NCBI RefSeq assembly: GCF_028476545.1
Contig: NW_026731916.1
Coordinates: 499,001-563,000 of the forward strand
Length of the DNA: 64,000 nt
Direction of reading: 5' to 3'
From: Physella acuta
Lineage: Eukaryota > Mollusca > Gastropoda > Physidae
Shown here: piece after piece, positions 11,431 to 24,758 of the stretch
How the letters are laid out: each line of letters begins with the position of its first letter
Numbering within the stretch: the first letter of the stretch is position 1
Notes under the pieces: generated by a model
Database searches by the model: none
What the model saw: only the letters and a program-made list of their open reading frames with translations
What the model was told of the DNA's origin: nothing
Position numbers and translations under genes: made by a program

Positions 11431-12289
11431 CTGACAGTCTTATCTTCACTAAATAGTAAATAATTAGTACACAATGGCACATAGGGTGTGGCAATAGAGT
11501 TGTAGATGGATTTCATTAAACAAGAACGCAATTATGTATCCACATATTTTATTAGGTCTGAATATTTCAGCTAAAAAATATTTCGTCATCAGATTCGATT
11601 GTTTGCAGGAATATATTTATTGCTTCGATTTTGTGTTCTTTAATCCTAGTAATTATCAAAATAATAGATGAACTATTTTAAAAAGAGTTAATACTTTTTA
11701 ATGTTAAAAATGAAATGATTTTAAATGTTATAATTAAAATTCTTTTCATTCTGCTTATAATAAATGTTGGTTATTACCATAAATGTATCGAATTTTGAAC
11801 ACACCCGTTTGTTATATAAAATTGCCTTAATAAAAAGTGACTTTTGGTGAAATATTTCTATTGAATTCAAAGTTAATTATCAACAGACTTTCGAATTAAA
11901 GTTGAAATAAATAATAATACAGAAATAAGCGTAAACATTTATGAATGTCAATTTTTGAAAACGTTTTAAGCAGCAACAGACTGAAAACAGAAGATGGAAA
12001 GAAATACACAATTCCAGTGAAGGAAAAAAACTATCACTTCTTAAAATGACTTTATTTTAATCATTCAAGTACATTTTTAAAAATCTTTAATTTCAATGTT
12101 GTGCATAGATCTTTGAAAATATTTCTATGGACTCAACTTTAGGAAATACACAGTAGTTGTTATATGACACTGTATTTTCTGCAAGCATTGCTTTTGGAAT
12201 CCATTTAACGAACATAGTCGTTATGTTACCTTTACGGTAAGTAGTATATACATGATCAAGGTAAAGAACAGTTCGGACACATCAATAGT
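11431..12289. other. Unique AT-rich centre of the inverted array
   Basis: This spacer between the inverted arms shares no block with the 2-kb unit that I could see. No ORF of interest, no RNA gene and no terminal repeats recognised. Confidence 0.6.
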
Positions 12290-12610
12290 AGACTCCAAAC
12301 AGGCTTTGTGTTATGCTTCACTGGTCTTGTGTCATGCTTTATAGTCCTTGTGTCACGCTTCATAGTCCTTGTGTCATGATTCATAATCCTTGTGTCATGC
12401 TTCATAGTCCTTGGGTCATGCTTCATAGTCTTTGTGTCATGCTTCATAGTCCTTGTGTCATGCTTTATAGTTCTTGTGTCATGATTCATAGTCTTTGTGT
12501 CATGCTTCATAGTCCTTGTGTCACGCTTTATATGCCTTTTGTCGTGAATTATAGGCCTTGTTTCATGCTTTAAATAACTTTTTCCATGCTTTATTGACGT
12601 TGTGTCGGGG
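12290..12610. repeat. 21-bp minisatellite
   Basis: About 15 units on the pattern CATGCTTCATAGTCCTTGTG plus T, with point variants. Twenty-one bases is seven codons, so long frames stay open on both strands; these are repeat artefacts. It sits at the right edge of the centre, just before the reverse arm resumes at about 12,620. Confidence 0.95.
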
Positions 12611-13310
12611 GATGGGAAACTTGTCATTGTTCAAAAGCTTTTCATTTCCTTAACGGTTAATCTGCAATACACGTTTTTTATTAACATCCTTCCTATCATG
12701 GTTAAACGTTGCTTCAAAAATCTCAGATTGAACTTTTACCAGAATGTAGTAGTCAGGTAGTAAATCTCTAGAAGTCATGAGTTTGAAAACCCGAACCAAG
12801 TACGATCCGGAACACATAACCGTCGGGGTACCGACTGACCCGCCTGATTTGGTTAAGTTATAGAAAGTAGTGTCCTACCGTGTCCCTACTGCAGGACAAT
12901 GTCCGACATAGTGCTCACGTGTAATCCCGACTGAATATTTTATGGCTACTTTAAATTTCAGCAAGACTATTTCACACCATCACACGCAAAATTGTATTGT
13001 CGTGCAAATGTACTTTACCTAAACTTATGTGAAATTAATCCATGTAATAAGCATTTAAGTATCAATGTTTTAAATTAAAAATATTTTCCCCGAATAATGT
13101 GTTATTATCAAAGAGAAATAATACAAATTGTAAATATAATTACGATATTTATTATATATGTAAATTAAAAATTGTAAATTATTTTACAATTATTTTAATA
13201 CATTATGTTTTATTTAAGTAAACTATATATTTCTTAAAACATTTTTATTACATGTTGAGCTAATTATTTTTTGACAACTGTGGTTTAAACTCAATTATAT
13301 AGAGACTTGA
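12611..13310 (-). repeat. Reverse unit R4 (partner of F4)
   Basis: Minus-strand copy of the F4 blocks in mirror order: TTAACGGTTAATC, ACATCCTTCCTATC, CGACTGACCCGCCTGATT, CAATGTCCGACATAGTGCTC and TTTCACACCATCACACGCAA. It ends in the hinge GACTTGAAAATTCAAGTCGA (about 13,304-13,323). Clear base-by-base similarity to F4 makes the 10.7-13.3 kb segment an inverted repeat with a loop of about 1.2 kb. Confidence 0.82.
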
Positions 13311-13814
13311 AAATTCAAGTCGAATACAATATAAAATAAATTTGAATGCAGAAGAAATAAAACACATCTAACTCTTAAAAAAAATGAATACAATATAAAA
13401 ATACATCATTAAGTACGCAGCGTAAAAATACAATATAGATAAAGTTGTATTTCCCTACCTTGAAACCTAATAAAGAAGTAAGATATAGAACTAGGGCTAA
13501 AATATACGTATAGAAAGTGAATCAGTCAGATCGTATAAATATGTGTATTTTGTTAGATACTCTATCCAAGGAGGATGAAATAGAAATAAAAACTCTCAGG
13601 ATTGTTTACAGCCAGTAGAAACTAAACAGTTTCAGAATGTTGTTCTTAAAAATTAAACGATAATCTTTAAGGAGAGAGTAAAAAACTTGACATTTTACTC
13701 TAATATACAAAATATGAAATTAAACACAGAATTTGGAAAAATGAACAAAAACAATTGATACAAAGCAGAATTTAAATAAAACTTTTACGTTGGTGTAGAA
13801 ATGAGCCTATCATT

Positions 13815-13935
<121 letters not shown>

Positions 13936-14012
13936 CATACAATGTTGTTCTTAAAAAATAAACGATAATCTTTAAGTAGTGAGTATTCGACTTGACATTA
14001 AACAGTTATAAA

Positions 14013-15556
14013 TCTAATATATAAAGCTCAGTTCTGTAACGTGTGGCAAAAAAAAAAAAAGTTTGTCGTTGACAGTTCTATGGATTTAAGTGTTAGATTT
14101 TTTATCGTGCTCAAAGTCTAAATTTACGAGTCGAAAAATTACCATTGAAAGTTTTTAAAAACAATTTTCATTCTATTTACTTAGAAGAATAATTTTCAAT
14201 TATGAACGCGACATAAAATTTTTAAAAAGTGTATCGACGTTTATAAAATTTCTAAAATTGTGTCGGAAATGTATTGACTGCACAGTTACTTCCCTTTAAT
14301 AAAAAAATCCTTAAAAGAAGAAAGAATTTACATTTTATTACTTTGTTTTTGGTGTTAAGAAAAAAAAAATAATTACATAATTAGCGGGGATTGATTAAGT
14401 GCAATGTCGTTAGGTATTTTTAACACTGCCTTTTATTTATTCTATACACTGAACATACTGTTCAATATTTTTTTTTTTAAATCAATAACATTTAATAAGC
14501 CAGGTCCTACAAATCCTATATGTTTATTTCTTTCCATTTACGGATAAGCTTGGAGTATTATCATTTTTGTTCACTAAATTGAAACAGGCGCGTCCGCCGG
14601 CGCCCTTGCACGGTTCGATTTGGCACCCTGGGCTATCATGTGAGCGCTATGCTGCATAGTTTTGTTTTTAACAGTGCGATAGACTATGGGTAAGAAAGGT
14701 TACTATAGTCTTTAAGTGAATCAAATCCGGGCGTCCTCCGGCACCCCGACAGGGTGCTATTTGGCGCCCCGGGCCTTCCGGTGTACGCTATGGTATATAC
14801 GTTCGCGTGAGTTCAAAAGACTATGAATAAGTTATGTACTATAGTCGTTTACTAAGTTCAATCAGGCGGTGACGTCATGGTGCGTCCTCTGGCGCCCAGA
14901 CAGGGTGCTATTTGGGGTCCCGGGCCTCCCGTGTTCGGTTTCGCGCCTACGTTCATTAAAGTGAGTGCAAAAGACTATGAATAAGTTGGGGTACTATAGT
15001 CGTTTATTAAGCTGAAACAGGCGATTCCGCCCCGGGCTAGACTCTGAGCACTGTGCGTTTATGTTCGCGTTAGTGTTTTCTTTGTGTTTAGGTTGGGTTT
15101 GCGTTAGTGGTTGCGTTTTGATTTGGTTCGTTTTTGTTCTTTCTTTTTTCGTTTTCGTTTGTGTTTTATTTTCTTTGCGTTTGTGTTTGTATTTGTGTTT
15201 GTGGTTGGTTTTGCGTTTGTATTTGGTTTGTTTTCGTTTGTTTTTTCGTTTGTGTTTTTTTCTTTGGGTTTGTGGATTGGTTTTGCATTTGGATTTGGTT
15301 TGTTTTCGTTTGCTTTTTCGTTTGTTTTTTTCTTTGTGTTCGTATTGGTGTTTGTGGTTGTGGTTGGGTTAGTTGTTAGGTTTTTGTTTTCGTTTGTATT
15401 TGTAATTGTGTTAGCGTTATGTTTGCGTTTTGTTGTTTTGGTTTTGGTTTGGGTGTGCAATGCCGGGTTTATGATGATTACTAAACACACAGGTAATGGT
15501 CTTTAACAGAAAGGTTTTTCACAGAAGCCAGAGCAGGGCCTGGCCGGGACGGCTAG
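14013..15556 (+). mobile_element. Non-autonomous Helitron (1,544 bp)
   Basis: Begins TCTAATATATAAAGCTCAG, a typical Helitron 5' end, and ends GGGACGGCTAG followed by T, the CTRR-T 3' rule. Inserted between A and T with no target duplication. A paralogous empty site at about 13,700-13,725 reads ACAAAATATGAAATT across the same junction. The interior has three to four diverged repeats of about 140 bp built on CAATCAGGCG..GGTGCTATTTGGCGCCCC (14,571-15,040), a T/G-rich tract (15,061-15,470), and TTACTTCCCTTTAAT at about 14,287. No Rep/helicase ORF. Sequence kinship with the element ending at 57,831. Confidence 0.88.
15061..15470. repeat. Degenerate TTTGTG/TTTGTT tract inside the Helitron
   Basis: T- and G-rich strand with irregular GTTTGT-type units (TTTTCGTTTGTTTTTT and similar). 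Open frames of 80-130 codons in several frames come from the lack of A on this strand. No protein family is recognisable. Confidence 0.9.
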
Positions 15557-15651
15557 TATGAAATTAACACAGAATTAGGAAGAATGAACCAAAAGTTTGA
15601 TACAAAGCAGAATTTAAATGAAACATTTACGTTGGTGTAGAAATGAACACA

Positions 15652-15655
<4 letters not shown>

Positions 15656-15734
<79 letters not shown>
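15656..15734. repeat. TA microsatellite
   Basis: TA run directly after the Helitron-bearing block, equivalent to the run at 13,815. Confidence 0.97.
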
Positions 15735-15737
<3 letters not shown>

Positions 15738-17125
15738 GTTTAGGTATTCATCTTATATTCAACATTTACCTAAAGAAACAGATGGCAATAGATCAATAAA
15801 ATAAATATGACCATCGTCTTCTAGATCATTGGTTGATAGCTCCAAAAAAATCCAAGCATCTAAACGACACGGTGTTATCTCTGGCTTGGAATCAGAAAAG
15901 TTGCAGGAGTAGCCTAAAGGAAACCTAAGTTGGTAATTTTATCGCCTAAGGGGTTACACCCCTGTTTCATTTAGGAGTTTCCTCACCTAGATAGGTTACT
16001 GTTCCTAGTTTACAAGCCTCATCTGCCCGAGGGGTTAGAACTGATTTGTGTAAATGTAAGCAAAAGCGATGTTATATGTCTGGGATCCTAGTTTTAGGGG
16101 GCGGGGGTTGACCATACTATCGCCAGCACATTATAGTGAGGTAGATGATCTTGCCGAGACACATGTAATAGTGAGGTCGATCCTCCTTACGATGTACATG
16201 TAACAGTGAGGTATATCATCTAGAAGAACGAGTACAATATTGAAGCAGATCATCTCGATGACCCGAATGTAATAGTGAGGTAGATAATCTCGACGCCCAT
16301 AGTGTAATATTGAGTTAACTCATCTCAACGACATACATGTAATAGAGAGGTCAATAATTTCGACTAGCAGATTATAATAATGAGGTAGATCATCTCTACG
16401 GCCACTAAGGTAACTAGTTCGTCAATGGGCGCTCTCATGAGCCTTCGTTGACATAGCCGCACGGGTGCCGGGTCAGTCCCCTGGTTCGGATAAGTCATCA
16501 CATGTAGTGTCCCGCCGTGTCCATGATATAGTGTGCTCTTAAAACAAATGTATAAACCTTAGTGCTCGTTAGAGAGCATGGGACGCTCCAGGTCATACAA
16601 CCGTTAGTTTTACAATTGACGCGCCTGATTCAGTTATCGAATGTAGTGTCCCATCGTGTCTCTAATGCATGACCGTCTCTGACACGAATGTAGCTACCTA
16701 CCATAGAGCTCATATGAAATCCCGAGTGAATATTTTGTTACTACTTTACATTTCAGCAAGAATAGTTCACACCATCAGACGCAAAATTTTCATTCTAGTG
16801 CGAATGTGCTTGTTCTTACTTTTGTGAAGTTAATCCACGTAACCATCATTTAAGTAACAATGTTTAAATTAAAAACATTTTTTCATCCCAAACTATTGTG
16901 CGATTATGAAAACGACGTACTGTAAATAGGAAAATTTAATAATAATATTTATTATATGTTAAAAATAAATATTTTATACTATTATATAATTATTTGAATA
17001 CATTATTACAAAATGTTCTATTAAGGAAAACTATAAATTGCTAAAAACATGTTTACTACATTAATAGAAAATTGTATTTGGTTTCCGTTACATTCCTATA
17101 TTCAATTATCTAGAGACTTGAAAAT

Positions 17126-18570
17126 TCAAGTCGAATAAAATATTTTACAATATCATCAGGTAAACAGCTTAAAAATACAATTTAGAAAATGTTATATTTA
17201 TCTAGCGTAAAACTTAATGTAGAAGTAAGATACATAACAAGTGCCAAATTACACGTGTACATAAGTGAAATCTCGGGTATTCTTTAAAATATATGTGAAG
17301 GTAGGGGGGGGGGGTATTTTCCTTAACGAGCTACCTATAGTGTTTTAAAGAAATATTTTCAGTTGCAGCGTTGGTACTGTCGAATTCACAAATTATGAAT
17401 TACTGAAAAGTAGAAAAAACAGCAACTAAATAGCGGCGTATGATATGCCGCGGGTCGGCTCGTTGTAAATAAGAGAACTACGTTGGTGTAGAACAGAGCA
17501 CAATATTTTAAAATATAGTTATATCACTAATATAGATAAGATAGTCATCCGATATTCACCACTTATTTAAAACTGAATAGGTAAATGAAATAAATATGAT
17601 AATTTTCTACTAGATCATTGGATGATAGCTCAATGAAAATTCTAAAACCTATACACAGGTTATAATCTGTAGAACTTGGATTCAGAAGTGTCGTAGGAGT
17701 TTTCAAAAAGATAACTGTTGTTAATTATGTCATCATATCGATAATTTGTTGCAGTCCCCAGCTCACAAGCATCATCTACCCGGAGCAGGGGGGGGGGGTT
17801 GAATTGAGCTGTGTAAATGTCAACAAATCCAGCTCTATATGTCTTGGATTCCAGTTTTAGGGGTGAGGGTTGACCATACTGCCGCTTGAATATAATAACG
17901 ATGTAGATCACAGTGACAACAAAGTGTAGTAGTGATGTACATCATCCCAATGACCCTAATGTAATAGTGAGATAGAATATCTCGACGATATGAATATAAT
18001 AGTGAAGTAGATCATCCCAATGATCCTAATGTAATAGTGAGGTAGATCATCCCAACGACATGAATATAATAATGAGGTAGATCATGTCGACGTCTTGAAA
18101 CCTAATGAAAAAGTAAGTCACAGGTGACAAATTATACGAATATATTTAAATCTCGGGAATTGTTTAAAATATGTGCATCTTTAGATGCAATACCCTGCTT
18201 TTCCCCTCAAAATGTGAGATTTTAAATAAAAGAACAAGGTTGTTGTAGAATAAAAGACCAATATTATAATATATACTGATATCACAAAATATAGAAGAAA
18301 TATATCGACGAGATTCACTTCTTTTTTAAAACGGAATTGGTAAATGAAATAAATATGACCATTTTGTATTAGATCATGGAATGATAGTTCAATGAAAATA
18401 CAACAACTCAAGAGATAGGATATTACCTATTATTTAAGAATTATTTTTTATACCTGTAATTTATTTAAGCAAACTATATATTTCTTAAAAAATATATATA
18501 GTACAATTATTGCATACTTCAAGCCATTTACGTGGCGAACGTTTTACACATATCTATTATCTAGATACTT
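17126..18570 (-). repeat. Reverse unit R2, rearranged
   Basis: Between hinges at about 17,116 and 18,565 (ACTTGAAAATTCAAGTCAAG). Distal blocks occur twice (17,160-17,700 and 18,095-18,420), joined by subrepeats GTAATAGTGAGGTAGATCAT (about 17,900-18,090). The block with GACGCGCCTGATT and the long AT-rich start are missing, so the unit is shortened by internal recombination between its subrepeats. It holds the Helitron-like end at 17,340. Confidence 0.72.
17340..17462 (+). mobile_element. Helitron-like 3' terminal piece
   Basis: Ends with hairpin GCGGCGTATGATATGCCGC, then GGGTCGGCTCG followed by T. It interrupts the block that reads TGTGAGATTTTAAATAAAAG at about 18,220, which serves as the empty form. 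It shares AATTCACAAATTATGAATTA with the pieces at 228 and 34,325. Confidence 0.5.
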
Positions 18571-20100
18571 GAAAATTCAAGTCAAGAAAAAAATCAATTA
18601 TATATATATTTCATTTCAACAGTACACAAATACAATTTAGATAAAGTTGTATCTACCTAATAGCTTAGAGGCTAATGAAGAGGTAAAATACAGAATAAAC
18701 GTTTAATATATACTAGGAGAAAAGTGGAATATTTTGGGTTCGAATAAAATGTATATATCTTTAAAAATATAACCAGGCAATTTTCATACGTTGCGTCAAT
18801 ATTTTAAGTATTTTACTAAAACTTTGTAAAATGTTTAAAAACAATCAAAAAAATATAAGTTAATGCTTGTCTATTTAAGACCTAGGGTTTTTACATTATA
18901 ATATTATGTAGCTTTTTTCTCCCAATACTCTTGTTCTGTACCATTTTTTTTTAAATTTACAAGATACCTATCAAATTTGTGTTTAATAGCTGCCATATCG
19001 GTTCTGATATAAAACCAGTCTTTGAAAAAGGCACGGCCAATGTCATAGCTAAGGTAAGGATTAAGGATAGTCTAAGATAATAATAATGACTTTTTTTAGA
19101 ATAAATATTGAACATTTTAACTTAATTAGTGAAATAAGTAAATTATGAAATATATATCCACATTTTATTTAGTCGTGTTATTTTTTTTAAATTCAATTTC
19201 GCAATAGCATAGAGGCAAAATGAAATGTGTTTATATAATCTAACATCCTGTCGAAGAAATAAAAAATGTCCATATTTCTTCTTAACATTGAGAATAAAAT
19301 AGTGAGGTAGATTATCTCGTAATAGTGAGGAAGGTTAACGACCTGTATTAATGTTGAGATTAAACCTCTCGACGACATGAATGTAATAGTGAGGTAGATC
19401 ATTTGGATTTGGACGACCATCCAGGTATCAGGGTCGTCGCTCTCAGTAACCATCAGTTACACTACCGCCGGGTTCGTCCCCTGGTTCGGTTTAGTGTAGT
19501 GGTCCACCGTTTCCCTTATATGGGTTTCTCTTTAAAACGAATGTATACACCTTTGTGCTTAAAACGGAGGCGGTACGCTCCAGGTCATATAACCGTCCGG
19601 TTGCCGATTGACGCGCCTGATTTGGTTATCGAATGTAGTGTCCCACCGTGTCCCTAATGTAGAACAGTCTCTGATACGAAAGTAGCTATCATAGTGCTCA
19701 AGTAAAATACTGACTGAATATTTTGTTCCTACTTTAAATTAAACAAAAATGTTTCACACCATCACACGCAAACTTCTATTGTCGTGCGAATGTATTTGTT
19801 CTTAAATTTTGGGATGTTAATCCCAGTAATCATCATTTAAGTAACAATGTTTTAAATTAAAAACATTTTTTTTCGAAATACTGTGTTAATATTAAAACGA
19901 TGTACTGTTCATTGTAAATAGTATTACGATATTTATAATATGTAGAAAATATTTTTTTAAATTATTTTACAATTTATTTTAATATATTTTTTATAGGAGT
20001 AAACTATACTTTTCTTAAAACATTCTCACTATATTTATTGCAAACTTTTTTTATTACGGTAACAGACCTTCATCCTTAGTTGAATTATCTTGAGACTTGA
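18571..20100 (-). repeat. Reverse unit R1 of the array
   Basis: Contains the mirror of the distal blocks, short subrepeats GTAATAGTGAGG (about 19,318-19,400), GACGCGCCTGATTTGGTTAT (about 19,611), GTGTCCCACCGTGTCCCTAA and TTTCACACCATCACACGCAA (about 19,756). It ends at the hinge GACTTGAAAATACTTGTAGA (about 20,095). A piece near 18,900-18,920 matches 9,030-9,055 of the forward half in inverted form. Confidence 0.72.
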
Positions 20101-20745
20101 AAATACTTGTAGAATAAAATATAAAAACATATTATTAGGTAAACAGCTTACAAATACAATTTAGATAAAGCTGTTTTTAACTTCTAGCTTTAAACCTAAT
20201 GAAGATACAGAACAAGTGCCAAATTATACGGGTAGATAAATGGATCTCGGGAAATGTATAAAATATATGTATCTTTAGATACTCTATCCCAGCTTTCCCC
20301 TCACAATGTAAATACCTGTGGGATGAAACAAATAAAAAATCTCAGCTTTGTTTACAATCAGAATATTTATCAAGAATATGTAACTCCTCACACGCTAAAT
20401 GTGTATACTCGTGCGAATGTAGGCCTACTCGTTGTAAGCTTTTGTGAAATTAATCGACGCTTTAAATTAAAAACATTTTTCTATATGAAATTAAAACCGT
20501 TGTTCGATATTATTGTATTAATATAAAAAATACATACTAATAATTGATACTATTAATTGTAAAAATTATTACGGTATATATTATGTTTAACAAAAAATTA
20601 AATTATTTTACAAATATTTCTTACCTATCATATAGTTTAGAAAATGATACATTTCTAAATTACTTACACTACAAATAATGTATTCATTATGTGATTTACG
20701 GGGCAATCATTTACACATTTCAGATATCTAGAGACTTGACAATCT
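20101..20745 (-). repeat. Reverse terminal partial unit of the array
   Basis: Starts with the block AAACCTAATGAAGATACAGA. It carries a much diverged AACTCCTCACACGCTAAATG piece and ends at a worn hinge TATCTAGAGACTTGACAATC (about 20,727). Right limit of the array. Confidence 0.65.
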
Positions 20746-23700
20746 AATTATACAGGTATTAGGAAACTGAAGTTGTATACCTTCTTTTATTCTATTAATA
20801 ACACTCATGGTAAATTTTAAAACATTTTCAATGATACTAAATTCTAATCGCAATGCCGCTAATTTTCATGTTTTTCTTTTCACAAATTAGACTAATTTAT
20901 GACTACCATGTTTTGGAGGTAAAATTTTAAATTTTGGTTCTATTAATTAATAATTAAAAATAAAATAATTTTTTAAAAAAAGAGAAGACTGGTTGCAGAT
21001 ATAGGTCTAATTGTACAGAGTGAATGTTATTGATCACTTATTGTTTATAACATACATAATCTATTATTTTCTTTTCCCGTTTTAGGAAGCCCACACCAAA
21101 ACCATAATTAACTGTATTAATAATATTTTAGACATGTTTTTATTTCAGTAATGTACATTTTTAACAACACAACTGTGTCGGTAAATAGCTCGGAATTAGA
21201 CGTGTGTTATGTGGAACTCTGTGTGTTTTTATATTCATGTAGAATTCCTGGTTTAGTGATAGCATTTCTGATATTTATAATTTTAACCAATGTACTATCT
21301 TTATAATATTTAAGGCAAGTAACATAGGCAAAAGGGAAACTAACATCATTACAAATGATGTATGCGGATGTTTGCTTTCTGTCAACGTTACCGAATTTAC
21401 CATTATCTGATACTATAGGTAATGTACTAGGCGTTATGAAAATCATTTTATTTTACAATACAATATAGGAACATAAATTATATAATCTGACAATACTGTT
21501 TTTCTTTATTTACTTACTAACAATGTTGAAAATATTTGTTAAGTTAATGGTACTATATACTACAACTGTCAAAATCGAATTCGTTATGGATGTAATGTTA
21601 TCATTAATCCTACAATTTTACGGCTCCCATGAAATAAAGACACTACAACAAGACATCAACAGGCTAGGGTGTGATGATGTCGGTGAGCAAAAATGTAATA
21701 GTAAACAACACATGATTTAGACACCAGTCTACACTCTATATCAAAGTTACACTGTAGTGTTTACATAGTCGGTATGACGGCTAAACCGGTGTCTTCACAT
21801 CATTGATATAACGGTTAAACTGTGGTATTTACATCACGGTTAAACTGTGGTGTTTACATCACGGTTAAACGATGGAGTAAACAGTATGGTGGATAAAGGG
21901 ACTGCAAATAAACGTTTCGAATTTAAATCCAGGTAAAACTCAATACAACACCCTGGAGGTCCACCCAGCTCTAAACGTTAAGGAAGTAAAGGCGGCTGGG
22001 CGTAGTGCTGACCACACTATCTCTTCAATTGGCCAGATCACAGAGATAGGTGAAATCTACGTGGACCATTAGGTTCGAAACGGGAACTTCGCTACGGCGG
22101 ATAAAGTATGATTTTCAATGTAGACAACACTATGCCAGTTTACTATTTTAATTATTTGATATAAGTAAACCATGAAGTGAACGATTAAACTCATTGCAAT
22201 TTGTGTTTCTACAGTAAAGATAAAACATACTGACAGGAATTCATATTTAATTTGATCAATATCGCTTTTAGCCGTACAATAAAACCCATAAATATCTACT
22301 TGTAAGAGAAAACTAGACTACCCGTAATTCTTGATTTCTGCCAAGCATGGGTCTGACCACACTATTCCTTCATTGTTCATGGTCGTACTAGGTTCTGGAA
22401 ATCTGTAGGGACCACTCTAGCTTTAAGACTCGGCTGATGGCTTATAAACAGATGCTCTGAATTAGTGAAGGGGAATGAGTGATACTTTACATTATTTTAT
22501 TGTTAATAATTTATGAAGATTACATTACATGTTTAAGATAAAGATTTTATACTTGAATTACTTACCATTTTTTTTTAAATAATCGAATGGGCTACTTTAC
22601 ACAATTTAAGATTTCTAAAATACCTATAACGTAAGTACCATTTAATTTAAGCAAACGACATTTTACACATATGTGATACAGCGCATTGATTGCCCAATCT
22701 ACTGATTGGGACACACCGCAAGTTTAATGTTTGGGGCTCACAGTCACCACGTAGATAAAGGATGACACGGCTAACAGTTGAGCGCTCTATCTACTGCTGG
22801 GAATGATGACTTATGACGCGTTTTGCTGAACAGATGACGCCAACTTGTATCTGAGTTAGACAGGCACATTTTGATACTAAAAAAACTGTTTCATCAAGAA
22901 CGTTTCAATATTTGACAGCTTTGCCGTAAACGTTCAACAAAAGAAGTTTACAACTGTCTTTGTTGAGGAACTCTTTTTTCTTCTGTTCCATGTACAGTAT
23001 AACCTGTGACGGTAACATTATGTTGTACTTATCTTGTTGTGAATTTAATTTGCTTTCTTATAAACCTTTTTTTCTCCTAACAACAAAAGAACTGCTTACA
23101 TTTCATGAACTAATGTAGGTTAAAATATAGGAAAATGATTTTAAAAAATGACTGCAACCAACCACTCTTGATGCTAAAATTGACTTAATCTTACCCTAGA
23201 ATGTGGACGATCATTTAAATATTTTAAACTTGTATTTCGCAACCTGGCTGGTGAATAATGATTATTTAATTGTGTAATTCAAAAATGTAAAAAATTGAAT
23301 GTTATTAAACAGGGAAGCAACTATGTAAATACTTGTCATTCAATCTTTATTTCATTGTTACTTCCCTTTGACCACAAAATAGTTTTTGTTTCCAATTTAC
23401 GGAATCGCGGTAGGCCTATTTATATTTTATAGCTTAGCTTTTCCAAGAATTTATTTCATGCATTTGTTTTATCGTTTTAACCAAAATAATTAAACCGATA
23501 TTGCCCCTAGTTCATCTTCATGCTATAACTGAAAATGTATCAATATTCAAACTTAAGTAGGATTGGTGTAACAGTTGTGTATAACATTGTGTTACATATT
23601 ATGTTTAAATTGACCAGCCATTTTAAAGTAAAGCTAACTTGCATATCATGGGGTCAATTCGGCAGAGAAAGTAGAGTTCATGTGTTGGTGTTATACTCAT

Positions 23701-24688
23701 GACTTATTACGTCATTTAGCCCACACGGAAAACCCAGCCGAATTATGTTTCTCCAAACATGTCCAGGTACACATCAGATCTGTGCATCATGAAAGGTAAT
23801 CGAACATGGGAATCAATCTCGTATACTTAGGGACAAAATGCACGTACTTTTTTACTCGACCATGTCCCATTTCTCCATTTGCTAATTAACGCTCTGCTTT
23901 ATAGTTTTCATGTTTGAAAACTTTGAATCAATGTTTTAAAGTCACACTAGTTGTTCTATCACTGCCGATGTATTAACCTCTACAAAAGTTGTTTTTTAAT
24001 ATCACAGTCAATGATTGTTAAAGGATTTCTAGCCAATTATAATGACATCAATGTTTACACAAATGTCAGTCAATGACAGCATCAAACTACTTTTTCATTT
24101 CTATTGGAGCAGGTCTAGAAGCGACGAAGTATCTAAATATAGCATGCGATGTGTCAAAATATTTTTAAATTATTAGAATTCCACATTTTTCTAATTATCT
24201 CATTTCAGTTAGTCTAACAAGTGTATTGGGCATAAACAAATAGACTTTGTTGTAAAGTTTAAACTTACAACCCATGACAGCCTGGCGCGAACATCGACAT
24301 CACAACATGCACTGTTTGACAACAACTTAAACATCAACAGACAACATAGATTAAAATAACAACAGTAGAAAGATATTTTCTTTTACCATTTAATGTCGTC
24401 TAGTGTGAACATTTTGTAAACAAAAACAAACAGTATGAATTTGACATTTTAAAAGGTAGGTTACATTTAATTTACAGGTAATAGCCAGCCTATCTATAGG
24501 TATAGGACAACGATTGCCGACAAAAGTTATAATCAAATTATTTACAACATTTGAAACAAAAAAAACTCTAACACTCTACAATGTACATGCAAACTAATAT
24601 GCTTAAACGGTTTACATCAATCAACACATTTGTTCTAATCATTTAAATGTAATAAAATGTTAGTAAGACATGCAGGTCTTTAAGTTTA
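20746..24688. other. Mostly unannotated AT-rich spacer
   Basis: Noted inside: short repeats of about 25 bp on ATCACGGTTAAACTGTGGTG (21,760-21,875); a SINE piece at 21,955-22,100 (GTAAAGGCGGCTGGGCG..GACCACACTATCTCTTCA); a second, more decayed one at 22,325-22,490; and TTACTTCCCTTTGACC at 23,351. Two open frames of 65-79 codons (21,207-21,446 minus, 21,523-21,720 plus) match no family I know. No RNA gene seen. Confidence 0.6.
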
Positions 24689-24758
24689 ATGACGGGAAAG
24701 GTTCCGCCATTTTGTTTGTTTACATTGTGTAGACAAGGGGAGAGAACTAACAGTTACA

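Noticed and set aside
15061-15506. Hydrophobic FVFVCV-rich membrane protein
   Set aside because: T/G tract inside a Helitron; several overlapping frames are equally open.
19403-19657. 84-codon ORF with basic residues
   Set aside because: Lies entirely in reverse array unit R1, and equivalent blocks in other units are not open.
22680-22870. tRNA-like segment (AGAGCGCTCAACTGTTAGCC on the minus strand)
   Set aside because: A-box-like start only; no B box or cloverleaf could be drawn.
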